Assembly (NCBI GenBank): GCA_965248975.1
Contig: CBDFKU010000010.1
Coordinates: forward strand, 52,287-116,286
Source: CBDFKU01 sp965248975
GTDB lineage: Bacteria > Chloroflexota > Dehalococcoidia > Lucifugimonadales > JAGWBF01
Direction: 5' to 3'
Length of the DNA stretch: 64,000 nt
The notes beneath the pieces are model-generated. The model searched no databases and had not been told where the DNA came from. It was given only the letters and a program-made list of their open reading frames with translations. Below are positions 42,336-51,745 of this stretch, piece after piece. Position 1 is the first letter of the stretch; every line of letters starts with the position of its first letter. The position numbers were made by a program, and so were the translations under genes.

Positions 42336-42692
42336 TTACACTCCGAAGGAGTTACCGCAGCCGCAACTTTTCTTGGCGTTGGGGTTCTGGAACACGAAGC
42401 CCTTACCGTTCAGGCCATCGGAGAAGTCCAGCTCCGTCCCGGCCAGGTAGAGGTAACTTTTCTTGTCGATGTAAACCTTTACACCGTTGTTATCCACGAT
42501 CTTGTCGTCCGGGCCGGCCTCAGCCTCGACGCTCAGGGTATACAGCAGCCCGGAGCATCCACCGCCCTTCACCCCAACCTTGACGAAGAAGTCGTTCTCT
42601 AAACCCTGCTTCTTGGCGAAGAACTTGAGCTTCTCCGACGCCTTGTCGGTAACCCCGATCGTAAGGGTCCCATCCTCGGCTACGACTGTCAT
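42336..42692 (-). CDS. IscA/ErpA-type iron-sulfur cluster carrier
   Basis: A-type carrier protein that passes iron-sulfur clusters to target enzymes, 118 residues. The three ligand cysteines are in 'VGVKGGGCSGLLYTLSVEA' and 'KSCGCGNSFGV'. Start chosen at 42692, where GGAGGGG is close upstream; an upstream frame start adds nine residues. It precedes the ygfZ-like gene, making an iron-sulfur maintenance pair. Confidence 0.93.
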   Translation of the reverse strand: MTVVAEDGTLTIGVTDKASEKLKFFAKKQGLENDFFVKVGVKGGGCSGLLYTLSVEAEAGPDDKIVDNNGVKVYIDKKSYLYLAGTELDFSDGLNGKGFVFQNPNAKKSCGCGNSFGV

Positions 42693-42914
42693 ATCCCCTC
42701 CTTGTACCTGGAAGCGCAAAACGTCTTGCGACTAAGGCAATTATAGATGCCTACCGAATCCCGAGTCAAGGGGACATGCCTGGTCGTATTTGTGTAACGC
42801 GCCGTGCCATCGTTTCCGGGCTGCGCGGGCCGAGTATACGGGCTCAGAATATGGTGTAAAATAGGATGTCGTTCCGATCGGCGCGGAATCCTAGCTAGCA
42901 TGTGGAGGTGAACC

Positions 42915-43688
42915 ATGGACTTTGGAATCAAGGGCAGAGTCGCTATTGTGACGGGCGGCGGCCGGGGGTTGGGGCTTAGGTGCGCCACGTCCCTGGCTCG
43001 CGAGGGAGTGAACGTATCCATCTGCGGCAGAACCCAGAGCACCCTGGACGGCACCGTGAGCGAGCTTAAGTCGCTGGGCGTGAACGCCGTGGGAATCGTG
43101 GCCGACATATCGGAGCCCGCAGACGCCAAAAAGGTGTTCGATGGTACAGTGTCGGCCCTGGGGCCCGTGGACATCCTGGTCAACAACGTGGGAGGCCGAC
43201 GCGGTTCCACGGTAGTGGATACCACCGAAGAGCAGTTCAAGGCAGGCTTCGAGTTCAACCTCTACGGATCGCTGCGGCTCATGTGGCTGGCTATCCCCGG
43301 TATGAAGGAGCGGCACTGGGGGCGGATCATAAACATCTCCTCCATATGGGGCAGGGAATACGGTGGTGCATTCGACTACATGTCGTCCAAGGCGGCCCTC
43401 AACGCGGCATCCAAGTTCGCCGCCGTCGAGCTGGTCAAGGACAACGTGCTGGTCAACACCGTTGCCCCCGGATCCATCGTCCATGAGGAAGGCGGCTGGG
43501 AAACCTTCACCCAGACCCAGCCACCCGAGGTGGTCGCGGAGTTCATCGACCGGAACATGCCGGCCGGGAAGTTCGGTTGGCCGGAGCCTGTGGGGGACAT
43601 CGTCGCCTTCCTGGCCTCTGAGCGGGCCAGCATGGTCACCGGGACCTGCATCAACGTGGATGCGGGGCAAAGCAAGACCCTGATCTAG
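42915..43688 (+). CDS. Short-chain dehydrogenase/reductase
   Basis: An SDR enzyme of 257 residues: 'VAIVTGGGRGLGLRCATSLA', 'VDILVNNVGGRRGSTVVDT', 'RIINISSIWGREYGGAFDYM' and 'YMSSKAALNAASKFAAVEL'. Catalytic Ser, Tyr and Lys are present. The start ATG has GGAGGTG upstream, with a TAAAAT box near 42857. It is convergent with the Toprim gene. Substrate unknown. Confidence 0.9.
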   Translation: MDFGIKGRVAIVTGGGRGLGLRCATSLAREGVNVSICGRTQSTLDGTVSELKSLGVNAVGIVADISEPADAKKVFDGTVSALGPVDILVNNVGGRRGSTVVDTTEEQFKAGFEFNLYGSLRLMWLAIPGMKERHWGRIINISSIWGREYGGAFDYMSSKAALNAASKFAAVELVKDNVLVNTVAPGSIVHEEGGWETFTQTQPPEVVAEFIDRNMPAGKFGWPEPVGDIVAFLASERASMVTGTCINVDAGQSKTLI

Positions 43689-43698
43689 GCTTGCGCAA

Positions 43699-44373
43699 TT
43701 ACCCAGGCTGCACAGAACCGGCCCGCTCCAGCCGTTCAAGGAGCGGGCCGGTGACTCGTCGGAGCATAGCTGGGTTGGAGTTCCAGAAGAGACCTTCTAG
43801 AACTCCAGTGTCACTGTAGCCTTCTTTTATGATTGGCTTGATGAGCTGGAAGAAATCCTTCGAAGAATCGAAAGGTACGTTGTAGCTCCTTATTGTCGAG
43901 GCCAACTGGCTAACGAGGTTACCGAAGCCGGGCACAGCACGTCTAAGCCCCTCGTCTAGGAGCAGCAACTTGATTAGGTAGTCCTCCATTGCATGGTTAG
44001 TAATTCCAAGGGCAATCAGATCGGGATCGTTTTGAAGGCCCATCGGGATAACGGCCAGCGTAACGTCTCCGATCTGAAACAGGTCCTGCGGATCTGACAA
44101 GCTGATCGCCGGACTCTCTAGGTGGTTAGAAACCGAGTCCCTGTGGGATTGAACGACCTGTTGGGCGTTCCTGCCGTTCAAGTCCTCAGCTACAATGATC
44201 TGCTCGGTACCGGCGGATAGTTGGGCTTTAACCGCGTCCTGAATCTTTTGTCTGCTTCCACCTACGTGTCCGGGAACCAAGGAAACGTTAGGAGGAAACG
44301 ACTCTAACGGTGTTAATCTGTTGAAGAAGGCTAAGTCGGTGCCTCCCTCCACGATTAGAGGTATCTCAGGCAC
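43699..44373 (-). CDS. Toprim-like protein partnered with an AAA ATPase
   Basis: A 224-residue protein whose start reads 'IPLIVEGGTDLAFFNRL', the Toprim motif (VEGxTD) of OLD nucleases and DUF3226/DUF4435 proteins. The acidic pair expected next is seen as 'QIIVAEDLNGRN', less regular than DxD. The rest is helical. It starts 11 bases after the end of the AAA ATPase gene, same strand, so the pair probably works together like a split OLD nuclease or the AriA/AriB pair of PARIS. This is family-level inference; no phage-defence role is shown here. Its last codons overlap a terminator hairpin. Confidence 0.65.
   Translation of the reverse strand: MPEIPLIVEGGTDLAFFNRLTPLESFPPNVSLVPGHVGGSRQKIQDAVKAQLSAGTEQIIVAEDLNGRNAQQVVQSHRDSVSNHLESPAISLSDPQDLFQIGDVTLAVIPMGLQNDPDLIALGITNHAMEDYLIKLLLLDEGLRRAVPGFGNLVSQLASTIRSYNVPFDSSKDFFQLIKPIIKEGYSDTGVLEGLFWNSNPAMLRRVTGPLLERLERAGSVQPG
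43717..43752. terminator. 13-base-pair inverted repeat between convergent genes
   Basis: ACCGGCCCGCTCC (43717-43729) and GGAGCGGGCCGGT (43740-43752) are perfect inverted repeats around a 10-base loop. It lies just after the SDR stop and inside the 3' end of the Toprim gene, so it can stop both transcripts. No T run follows. Confidence 0.6.
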
Positions 44374-44384
44374 CTACTTGGCAC

Positions 44385-45441
44385 CTATGTATTTATCTCA
44401 TACCGGATGTCGTGCCCTATGTCCGTGAGGAGCTTGGCGTCGGGAAGGGATAAGCTTCGGGCGTCGAACTCACCCTTCTCGTTCAGCCTTACGTGGTGCA
44501 TCCGGAGGTCGATTTCTTTCTCTTCGGCAGTCTCCTGGGCGTAGGTCATGAACTCCCAGCTGTGGGTGGTTAGGAAGAGCTGGAGGTTCTGCCTCTTGGC
44601 CAGCTCGAAGAGGGTCTGGGTCAGCTTCCTCAGGGACTCGGGGTGCTGGTGGGTCTCCGGCTCCTCCACCATCAGGATGGTGCCCTCCAGCAGCATCCCC
44701 AGGGCCAGGATGTTGAGGGTACCGCAACCCGTCCCCCAGCCAGTCGACGGCAACGCCACGCTCCGGCAGTCCTGCCGCTATCCGGTTGTATCTGCCGAAG
44801 TCTCCCCGATCAAAGGCCTCAATATTGAGTTGATATATCTCATTGACCATTTCTCGTAAGTCTCGGTCACGCCTATCAAGGAAAAGGGTCCCCCAGATTT
44901 TCTCAAGAAACGGACCTCGGAGAGAACTTGTGTCTAGGATGTGCGCAGGGCCAATAAACTTCATGTTATTTATGGATATATCGGCTGTGCCGCCCCAGTT
45001 ATGAATTAATTGGTAGTTAAGGTCGTTAACAGACCATGCTAGGGCTGGCCGGACGTCTTTTGTTGCGCTGGCACCTACATTCGCCGTAGCAGTAACCTTT
45101 GTCTGCTGTTGTTCGGGCCACCATTCTTGGCTCAACTCACCGCTATTAAGAAACCGCGCTGCTAGGATAAGGGGGTCGTCAGCACGTAGCATATAGTGAA
45201 GGTCCAGATAGTCAACCTTCCCTCTATCGATTCTCCTTTTGATTACCTGCTCTATCCCGTCTTTGCCAAGATAGTCTGTCCTTGCAAACGCGCACCGCAT
45301 CAGCAGCAGGGCGTCCAGCACCGTGGACTTTCCCGAGTTGTTGCGGCCCACTAGTACGTTGACTTGGGCCAAATCCCGGACGGCCCCCTCTTTTATTCCC
45401 TTGAAGTTCTTGATCTCCAGGCTGCTGAGCATACTCTTCAC
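44385..45441 (-). pseudogene. OLD-like AAA ATPase, one-base frameshift
   Basis: SMC/RecF-type ATPase of about 350 residues. First frame: 'LEIKNFKGIKEGAVRDLAQV', Walker A 'VLVGRNNSGKSTVLDALLLM', and a middle region to 'ERGVAVDWLGDGLR'. Second frame: 'TLNILALGMLLEGTILMVEE' with Walker B 'ILMVEEPETHQHPESL' and the His switch 'LQLFLTTHSWEFMTYAQE'. The break is near 44731, where one extra T in CGGTACC shifts the frame. Both halves are intact, so this may be an assembly error. The downstream Toprim gene makes it a likely split OLD-type nuclease pair. TATAAT lies 23 bases upstream of the start. Confidence 0.75.
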
Positions 45442-45558
45442 CGCAGTGTTGTAGTTTGGGTAAAATTATAGCATGGTGAATTTTGACCAATTTTCGCCCC
45501 GACCCGGACCCCTGCCTTGACGCCGGCACCGGGGTGTAATATCGTTTCCTCACCCCAA

Positions 45559-48500
45559 ATGTTCACCCACCTTCACGTACACACCGAGTACAGCCTCCTG
45601 GACGGCGTCAGCCGCATACCCCGGCTGGTGTCTCAAGCCAAGGAACTGGGCATGGACGCCCTGGCCATCACCGACCACGGCTCCCTCTACGGCGCGGTCG
45701 AGTTCTATTCCCAATGCCGGGAGGCGGGCATCAAGCCTATCATCGGGTGCGAGGTCTATGTCGCCCATAGCAGCCGTCACGAGAAGGGGCCCTCGGAGAG
45801 GAGTCCCTACCACCTGACCGTCCTGGCCCGGGATAACCAGGGTTACCACAACCTGATCAGGCTGGTGACGCAGGCCCACCTGGAGGGGTACTACTACCGG
45901 CCGCGTATCGACCGGGAGCTCCTCGAGCAGTACCACGAAGGACTGGTGATCCTGTCCGGCTGCCCCACCGCCGAGGTGCCCAGACTGATCACCGAGCAGC
46001 GGCTGGAGGACGCCCGGGAAGCCGCCCTGTGGTACAAGGAGCTCATGGGAGAGAAAGGCTTCTTCCTGGAGCTTCAGCGCCACGCCTACGTGGACGAGCT
46101 GCCCGCCATCAACGACGCGCTGGTCGAGATGAGCCGGGACCTGGACATACCCCTGGTGGTCTCCAACGACTCCCACTACGTGCACCAGGCCGACTCATAC
46201 CTCCAGGACGTGCTCATCTGTATCCATACCAACACCACGGTGCACGATGAGAAGCGCCTTAAGATGGAGGACGACTCCTTCTACCTCAAGAGCTCCGAGG
46301 AGATGGCGGAGCTGTTCAGCGATTTCCCGGAGGCGCTGAAGAACACGGAGTTGATCGCCGAGATGTGCGACGTTAGTCTGTCCACCGGCGAGCTCCATCT
46401 CCCCAGCTTTCCAGTCCCCGACGGGGCCGACCCCGAAGAGTACCTGGCTGGCTTGTGCTGGGACGGCCTTAAACGGCTGTATACCAAGCCGTCCAAGGAG
46501 ATCGAAGAGCGGCTGGCCTATGAGCTCGAGGTCATAAAGCAGACTCAGTTCGCCAATTACTTCCTGGTGGTCTGGGATATCATCTCCTTCGCCCGCCAGA
46601 ACAACATCCTGCTGGGGGTCCGGGGCAGCGCCGCCGCCAGCCTGGTCCTCTACTGCCTGGGCGTCACCGAGGTTGATCCGCTGGAGTACCGTCTGGTTTT
46701 CGAGCGCTTCCTCAACCTGGAGCGCAAGGAGATGCCCGACATAGACATGGACTTCCAGGACGACCGTCGCGACGAGGTGCTGGCCTACGTCACGCGGCGA
46801 TATGGCCGGGACAAGGTGGCCCAGATCATCACCTTCGGCACCCTGGGCGCGAAGGCGTCCCTTAGGGACGTAGGCCGAAGCCTGGGCATGAGCTACGCCG
46901 ACGTGGACAGGGTGGCCCGCTTGGTCCCCTTCAAGGCGCGCACTCTGGACGACGCCATGGCCACCAGCTCCGAGCTGGCTGAGATCTACGACTCCGATGA
47001 GGCCATCCACAAGCTGGTGGATACAGCAAAGGCCCTGGAAGGAACCGTCCACCACGTGAGCACTCACGCCGCAGGTGTGGTGATCGCCAGCGAGCCCCTG
47101 ACCGAGTACCTTCCCCTGCAGAGGCCCAAGGGGGACGAGACCAGCGAGATCGCCATGACCCAGTACGCCATGGACCCGGTGGCCAAGCTGGGCCTGCTGA
47201 AGATGGACTTCCTCGGGCTGACAAGCCTGACCATCCTGGATAGGGCCGTCAAGATGGTGGAGCAGACCCGGGGAATAAGCATAGACCTGCACCGCCTTCC
47301 CCTGGACGACCAGAGGACCTTTGAGCTGCTGTCTTCCGGCAAGACTACCGACGTTTTCCAGCTTGAGAGCGCCGGGATGCAGCGGTACATCAAGGACCTC
47401 AAGCCCTCGTCCCTTGGGGACATCGCCGCCATGATCGCCCTCTACCGCCCCGGACCCATGGAGCACATCGACACCTTCATCAACGCCAAGCACGGCAGGA
47501 CGCCCATCTCTTACCCACATCCCAGCCTGGAAGACCTTCTGAAGGAGACCCATGGCGTCATCGTTTACCAGGACCAGGTCCTCTTCATCCTCCAGGCCTT
47601 TTCCGGCTACTCCCTGGGACGGGCCGACACGGTGCGGAAGGCGATGGGGAAGAAGATACCCGAGCTGATGCGCAAGGAGCGGGAAGGGTTCCTGGAAGGG
47701 GCCAGGGCCAAAGGGTTCACCCACGAATTGGCCGAGCAGGTGTTCAACCTCATCGAGCCCTTCGCCGGCTACGCCTTCAATAAAGCTCACAGCGTGAGCT
47801 ATGCCCTCATCTCTTATTGGACCGCCTACTTCAAGGCCAACTTCCCGCTGGAGTATATGGCCTCGGTGCTCAATTCGCGCCTGGACCACCCTGACAGGAT
47901 GGCCGGCGCCATCAGCGAGTGCTTCCGCATGGGCGTGCCGGTCCTGCAACCCGACGTCAACAAGAGCGGAGTTTTCTTCACCCTGGACAAAGACGATAAA
48001 GGGGTCCCGGCCCTCCGCTTCGGGCTGGCCGCGATCAAGAACGTCGGTGAGAGCGCCGTCCGACCCATCGTGGAGGAGCGGGAACGGGAAGGTCCATTCC
48101 AAAATCTGGACGAGTTCTGCGGGCGGGCCGACCTGCGGTCTCTGAATCGGCGGACTCTGGAGAGCCTGATCAAGGTCGGCACCCTGGACTCGATGGGCAA
48201 CCGCTCCGCTCTGCTGAACGCCGTTGAGCGAATCCTTTCCATCGCCCAAAACGAGGCCCAGCGGCGGGAGTCGGGCCAGTCCAGTATGTTCGACATGGGG
48301 CCGGGCACCATGGAAATGGCCCCAATCGCCGATGTCCTCGACAACGGCAGTGACGAGTCGCCTTGGGAAAAGGTGAGGTGGGAGAAGGAGCTGCTGGGAG
48401 TGTCGATCTCGGAGAACCCCTTCAAATCCCTGGCCCTGGTAAACTCCAATGGCGCCGTCACCTCCAGCGATCAGTTGGACCCTGAGATGGACGGCCAGAA

Positions 48501-49125
48501 GGTGAGTCTGCTGGGCCAGCTAGCCAGCGTCTCCGAGCGCACCACACGGGACCAACGCCCCTACCTCATAGGCACCCTGGAGCTGGTGTACGGAAGCACA
48601 GAAGTGATCGCCTGGCCCGATGTCCTGGAGAAGACCCGCGATGTGTGGCAGGAGGGCAACTTGCTGAAGGTGTCGGGTAGGCTTAAGGTCAGGGGTGACG
48701 AGTTCTCGGTCCATTGCGACCGGGCCGAGGTCTATTCAGCCGACGACACCGTCACTGACGCGGCGCCCGTCGATCCGAAACCTGTCCGGAAGGCTACCAC
48801 GGAACCTGCCGGGGCCGAACCTGTCCAGGCGAAACCCGAGAAAAGAGATAAGCCGGAGCCGCAAAGGGACATCACCATAAGCCTGGTGGAGTCCGGGGAC
48901 GGCGAGGAGGATGCCCACCTGCTCATGGAGGCGGCCCGCGTCCTGCTGGAGTACACGGGCACCTCCCGGGTCCACCTGGAGATATCCACCGCCGGCAAGC
49001 GGGTGCTCATGGACCTTCCGATGATAACCACCGCTTACTGCGACGAGCTTCACAAGCGCCTTGAGGGGCTCCTGGGGGTCGGAACCGTTTGTACGGTCGA
49101 GGAAAATGGGAAGGACGGGCCTTAG
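45559..49125 (+). CDS. dnaE: DNA polymerase III subunit alpha
   Basis: Replicative polymerase of 1188 residues. The N-terminal PHP domain starts 'FTHLHVHTEYSLLDGVSRI' and keeps 'DALAITDHGSLYGAVEFY'. The catalytic palm has 'LLGVRGSAAASLVLYCLGV' and 'MPDIDMDFQDDRRDEVLAYV'. Thumb and fingers follow, with 'YRPGPMEHIDTFINAKHG' and 'FNKAHSVSYALISYWTAYF'. An OB-fold region (about 985-1060, 'VSLLGQLASVSERTTRDQRP') and a 120-residue C-terminal tail complete it. Start chosen at ATG 45559, where the PHP domain begins. It is divergent from the AAA ATPase. It is DnaE1-type in length. Confidence 0.97.
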   Translation: MFTHLHVHTEYSLLDGVSRIPRLVSQAKELGMDALAITDHGSLYGAVEFYSQCREAGIKPIIGCEVYVAHSSRHEKGPSERSPYHLTVLARDNQGYHNLIRLVTQAHLEGYYYRPRIDRELLEQYHEGLVILSGCPTAEVPRLITEQRLEDAREAALWYKELMGEKGFFLELQRHAYVDELPAINDALVEMSRDLDIPLVVSNDSHYVHQADSYLQDVLICIHTNTTVHDEKRLKMEDDSFYLKSSEEMAELFSDFPEALKNTELIAEMCDVSLSTGELHLPSFPVPDGADPEEYLAGLCWDGLKRLYTKPSKEIEERLAYELEVIKQTQFANYFLVVWDIISFARQNNILLGVRGSAAASLVLYCLGVTEVDPLEYRLVFERFLNLERKEMPDIDMDFQDDRRDEVLAYVTRRYGRDKVAQIITFGTLGAKASLRDVGRSLGMSYADVDRVARLVPFKARTLDDAMATSSELAEIYDSDEAIHKLVDTAKALEGTVHHVSTHAAGVVIASEPLTEYLPLQRPKGDETSEIAMTQYAMDPVAKLGLLKMDFLGLTSLTILDRAVKMVEQTRGISIDLHRLPLDDQRTFELLSSGKTTDVFQLESAGMQRYIKDLKPSSLGDIAAMIALYRPGPMEHIDTFINAKHGRTPISYPHPSLEDLLKETHGVIVYQDQVLFILQAFSGYSLGRADTVRKAMGKKIPELMRKEREGFLEGARAKGFTHELAEQVFNLIEPFAGYAFNKAHSVSYALISYWTAYFKANFPLEYMASVLNSRLDHPDRMAGAISECFRMGVPVLQPDVNKSGVFFTLDKDDKGVPALRFGLAAIKNVGESAVRPIVEEREREGPFQNLDEFCGRADLRSLNRRTLESLIKVGTLDSMGNRSALLNAVERILSIAQNEAQRRESGQSSMFDMGPGTMEMAPIADVLDNGSDESPWEKVRWEKELLGVSISENPFKSLALVNSNGAVTSSDQLDPEMDGQKVSLLGQLASVSERTTRDQRPYLIGTLELVYGSTEVIAWPDVLEKTRDVWQEGNLLKVSGRLKVRGDEFSVHCDRAEVYSADDTVTDAAPVDPKPVRKATTEPAGAEPVQAKPEKRDKPEPQRDITISLVESGDGEEDAHLLMEAARVLLEYTGTSRVHLEISTAGKRVLMDLPMITTAYCDELHKRLEGLLGVGTVCTVEENGKDGP

Positions 49126-49127
49126 AC

Positions 49128-49634
49128 TCAGCCTTGAGTGAGGCCCTCGGCCTCCAGAAGCATCACCTTTTTGTCCAACCCTCCGCCGTAGCCTACCAGT
49201 CCTCCATCGCTGCCGACAACTCTGTGGCACGGTATGACTATGGCCAGGCGGTTCTTGGCCATAGCCTGTCCCGCTGCTCGGGAAGCACCCGGCCTCCCTG
49301 CGGTGGCTGCCAGCCAGGCGTAGCTGCGGGTCTCGCCCGGGGGTATGGTCCGGCAGGCCTCCCAGGCCGCTTTGAAGAAGGACGGGGCGTCGGCCAGGTC
49401 CAGGGCGATGTCGTCCAAGGACGTTAGCTCCCCTTGGAAATATGCCTGGACGCGACGATGGATGTCTTCCAGGGCCTCAGGCTCTTGCGCGGCATTCACG
49501 GCGTCGGGACCCAATTCTTCCAGAGCTTCTTGAGGTGACGGCCGGAAAGCCAGCCTGCGGAGGCCGTGACCGGATACCAGGGCGCCCGCCCACTCATTGC
49601 CTACGGGAAATATATCGTACCGTCGGTCGCTCAT
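49128..49634 (-). CDS. Methylated-DNA-protein cysteine methyltransferase
   Basis: O6-alkylguanine-DNA alkyltransferase (Ogt/Ada C-terminal type), 168 residues. The active-site motif is 'LAIVIPCHRVVGSDGGLVGY', with the acceptor Cys in PCHR, followed by 'YGGGLDKKVMLLEAEG'. The N-terminal part is the usual small sheet. ATG at 49634 has GGAGG six bases upstream; an earlier ATG adds 26 residues. It is convergent with dnaE, three bases apart. Confidence 0.95.
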   Translation of the reverse strand: MSDRRYDIFPVGNEWAGALVSGHGLRRLAFRPSPQEALEELGPDAVNAAQEPEALEDIHRRVQAYFQGELTSLDDIALDLADAPSFFKAAWEACRTIPPGETRSYAWLAATAGRPGASRAAGQAMAKNRLAIVIPCHRVVGSDGGLVGYGGGLDKKVMLLEAEGLTQG

Positions 49635-49738
49635 TGTGGCCTCCTCCCAGCCGGCTCGAAGTGCGGTAGTGGACTGTAGTTCTGGTCCTTCGAGAGGACC
49701 CACTGGGGCCAATGCTATCGGACGTCGGCGGGCTCTGC

Positions 49739-50968
49739 TCAGATCAGGCGGGGTATTCCCTCACCCAGGGCGATCCCGAGGCCTGCGGCAATGGCGCCGA
49801 TGACAAGGACCTCCAGCCCTTGCAGGAGAGGCGGCTGCTTCGAGATGTGGCCCTTTGCGACGCCGAGGACGAACAGGCCCAGGAGCGTCCCTCCTGCGGA
49901 GATGGCGATGGCCACCCCCACGTCTATGAAGTCCAGGAAGAAGTAGGGGAGGAGGGGGACTATGGCGCCGGCTATGAATGCCGTGCCCATGGAGAGGGCG
50001 TCCTTGACCGGGCGGGAGGTAATCTCGGGGCTTATCCCCAGCTCTTTCTCCACCAGCGTCCGCAGCCATAGGTCCTTGTCGGCGGATATGTGCTCCGCCA
50101 CACCCTTAGCCTCCTCGAAGCTCAACCCTTCGCGTTGGTACAGGACCACCAGCTCCGCCAGCTCTTCCGCCGGATGGTCCTCCAGTTCCTGGGCCTCCTG
50201 GGCTATCTCCGACTTCTGGATGTCCTGCTGGGCCTTGGACCCGAGATACGCACCGGTGGCCATGGAGATCATCCCCGCCAGCGCACCGGCCAGCCCGCCC
50301 ACCAGAATAGCGGTGTTGCCGATGTCGGTCACCGCCAAGGCGCTCAGTAGGGCCAGGGTGCTGATGAGGCCGTCCTGGGCCCCGAAAACAACTTCTCGTA
50401 TGCGGCCGAGGGAGGCCAGGCGCCAGCGCTCGTCGGCGACCTCCGCTCGGGCGGCGGCGTAGGTGGGCGACACCTCCGCTTCCAGGGTCCGGGTCCTTGC
50501 ACCCACGGCAGCGGTCCCGGACCATCCGCCGGCCTTCCCGTCGCCGATCTCCCCGGCCTCGCCCAGCTTTGCTTCCAGGGATTCCAGCGCCCCGGTAAAG
50601 AGCTCCAGGTGGTGCCGCTCCCGGTCCATGGCCAGGGTGAAGGTCTCGGCCGCGTCCATACGCCCTTCGTCCAGGGCTTCCCTGATAAAATGCGGGTACC
50701 TGGTGCTGATCTCCTTGGCCTCGCCGTTTATCACGGTGCGCAGGTTCTCCAGGCTGGACTTCACGTCTCCAGAGACGCGGAGATGGTTCATCCCATGGAT
50801 GATCTCCGCCCCGGCGATCTCCTGGAAGATCTGGGCTACCTCGGGGTGCCCTTCGGACAGGGCCTGGTGGACGAAGGCGTTGTACTTCAGGCACGCCATC
50901 GCCTCGCTTATGATGGCGTTCCACAGGTTCCGTTCGGTTTTCGATAGCTTCTGATCTACTTTAGCCAT
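49739..50968 (-). CDS. MbfA-like ferritin/rubrerythrin fused to VIT1/CCC1 iron transporter
   Basis: A 409-residue fusion. The N-terminal 150 residues form a ferritin-like four-helix bundle with diiron ligands in 'AMACLKYNAFVHQALSEGH', 'EIAGAEIIHGMNHLRVSGD' and 'LAMDRERHHLELFTGALES'. The C-terminal part is a VIT1 membrane domain: 'REVVFGAQDGLISTLALLSA', 'AGALAGMISMATGAYLGSKA', and two last helices. MbfA proteins export iron and protect against peroxide. It lies just left of the prophage boundary, which does not touch it. Confidence 0.92.
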   Translation of the reverse strand: MAKVDQKLSKTERNLWNAIISEAMACLKYNAFVHQALSEGHPEVAQIFQEIAGAEIIHGMNHLRVSGDVKSSLENLRTVINGEAKEISTRYPHFIREALDEGRMDAAETFTLAMDRERHHLELFTGALESLEAKLGEAGEIGDGKAGGWSGTAAVGARTRTLEAEVSPTYAAARAEVADERWRLASLGRIREVVFGAQDGLISTLALLSALAVTDIGNTAILVGGLAGALAGMISMATGAYLGSKAQQDIQKSEIAQEAQELEDHPAEELAELVVLYQREGLSFEEAKGVAEHISADKDLWLRTLVEKELGISPEITSRPVKDALSMGTAFIAGAIVPLLPYFFLDFIDVGVAIAISAGGTLLGLFVLGVAKGHISKQPPLLQGLEVLVIGAIAAGLGIALGEGIPRLI

Positions 50969-51164
50969 GGTTAGATCCTAAGGGGCTCACTGGACGGCGG
51001 CTACCAATGGCCGTCGCCCGACTCTCTTAGCAGGTCTCCCTCTGAGTGTAGCACCCTTGAAGCTGTGGGCAACTAGCGTAGTACCCGTCCAGGTCCGTTT
51101 CTATGACGACAGCGAAAGAGTGGCACGTCATTAGATTCTACGGAGCGCCCTTGAATTTCATGGT

Positions 51165-51213
51165 TGGTGCCCCCAAGGGGCTTCGATCCCCTGATCTCCA
51201 CCTTGAAAGGGCA
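51165..51213 (-). other. 3' half of a tRNA-Glu(TTC) gene, putative attachment site
   Basis: On the minus strand it reads the anticodon loop CTTTCAA (anticodon TTC), the stem half GGTGG, variable loop AGATC, T-stem AGGGG/CCCCT and the acceptor end TGGGGGC-ACCA. The T-loop is ATCGAAG instead of TTCGAAT. No 5' half (GCCCCCA...) is found upstream. This is the pattern left when an element integrates into a tRNA gene and the intact gene is carried to the far end. The partner site should lie to the right of the window. Confidence 0.75.
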
Positions 51214-51316
51214 CGGCCCAAAAAACAACCACTTTAGCTTTAGAGCTCCTCTCTACCCTAGCTACAGCGCCCCTCCTTTCTCGTAATGGGTAGAGATCAC
51301 AAATATTATCTACTCC

Positions 51317-51745
51317 TCACCACAACCTCCCCTGCATCGCCACTCTCTCCGGCGGAACCTCGAAGTAGCCAGCCAGCTCCTGGAGCGTGTGCAAGCCTTC
51401 CCTTCGAGCTTCCCGCTCATCCACTAGCAGGGCGTAGGCAAACTCCTCGGCCTCTTGCTCTAGTTTGCCCCCTAACCCGGAACACGTTCTGAGCCATACT
51501 TGATTGCCCTTGCCATGCAGAACCACATGGCCAATGGCGTGGGCTATCGCCCAACGCCGCTCTCGCTCCTTGAGGTGGCCAGCAACAGCGACATTTCCTC
51601 TGTACTCGATCTCATCCACTCCACGCGCCCGGAAATCGCGCGGGTCAATCTTCAGACCGAGGAGCGCAGCCACCTTTTCCACATCCACGTACCCGGATGC
51701 ACCGCAGGCTCGGCGCAGGTGCTTAGCTTTCTTGCTGGCGTTCAC
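51317..51745 (-). CDS. ImmA/IrrE-like protein with altered HExxH motif
   Basis: A 142-residue member of the ImmA/IrrE family, proteins that cleave phage repressors. 'VDVEKVAALLGLKIDPRDFR' is the usual start; the zinc-site region reads 'ERRWAIAHAIGHVVLHGKG', where the catalytic Glu of HELGH is Ala, and 'EQEAEEFAYALLVDEREAR' is the usual third-ligand helix. Loss of the Glu suggests loss of proteolysis while metal binding may remain. It follows the double-HTH repressor with a 23-base overlap. GTG at 51745 has GGAG upstream; a start 30 bases earlier is possible. Confidence 0.75.
   Translation of the reverse strand: MNASKKAKHLRRACGASGYVDVEKVAALLGLKIDPRDFRARGVDEIEYRGNVAVAGHLKERERRWAIAHAIGHVVLHGKGNQVWLRTCSGLGGKLEQEAEEFAYALLVDEREARREGLHTLQELAGYFEVPPERVAMQGRLW

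Noticed and set aside
46195..48249. Minus-strand open frame of 684 codons inside dnaE
   Set aside because: Antisense to the polymerase core; it arises from codon bias in a G+C-rich gene.
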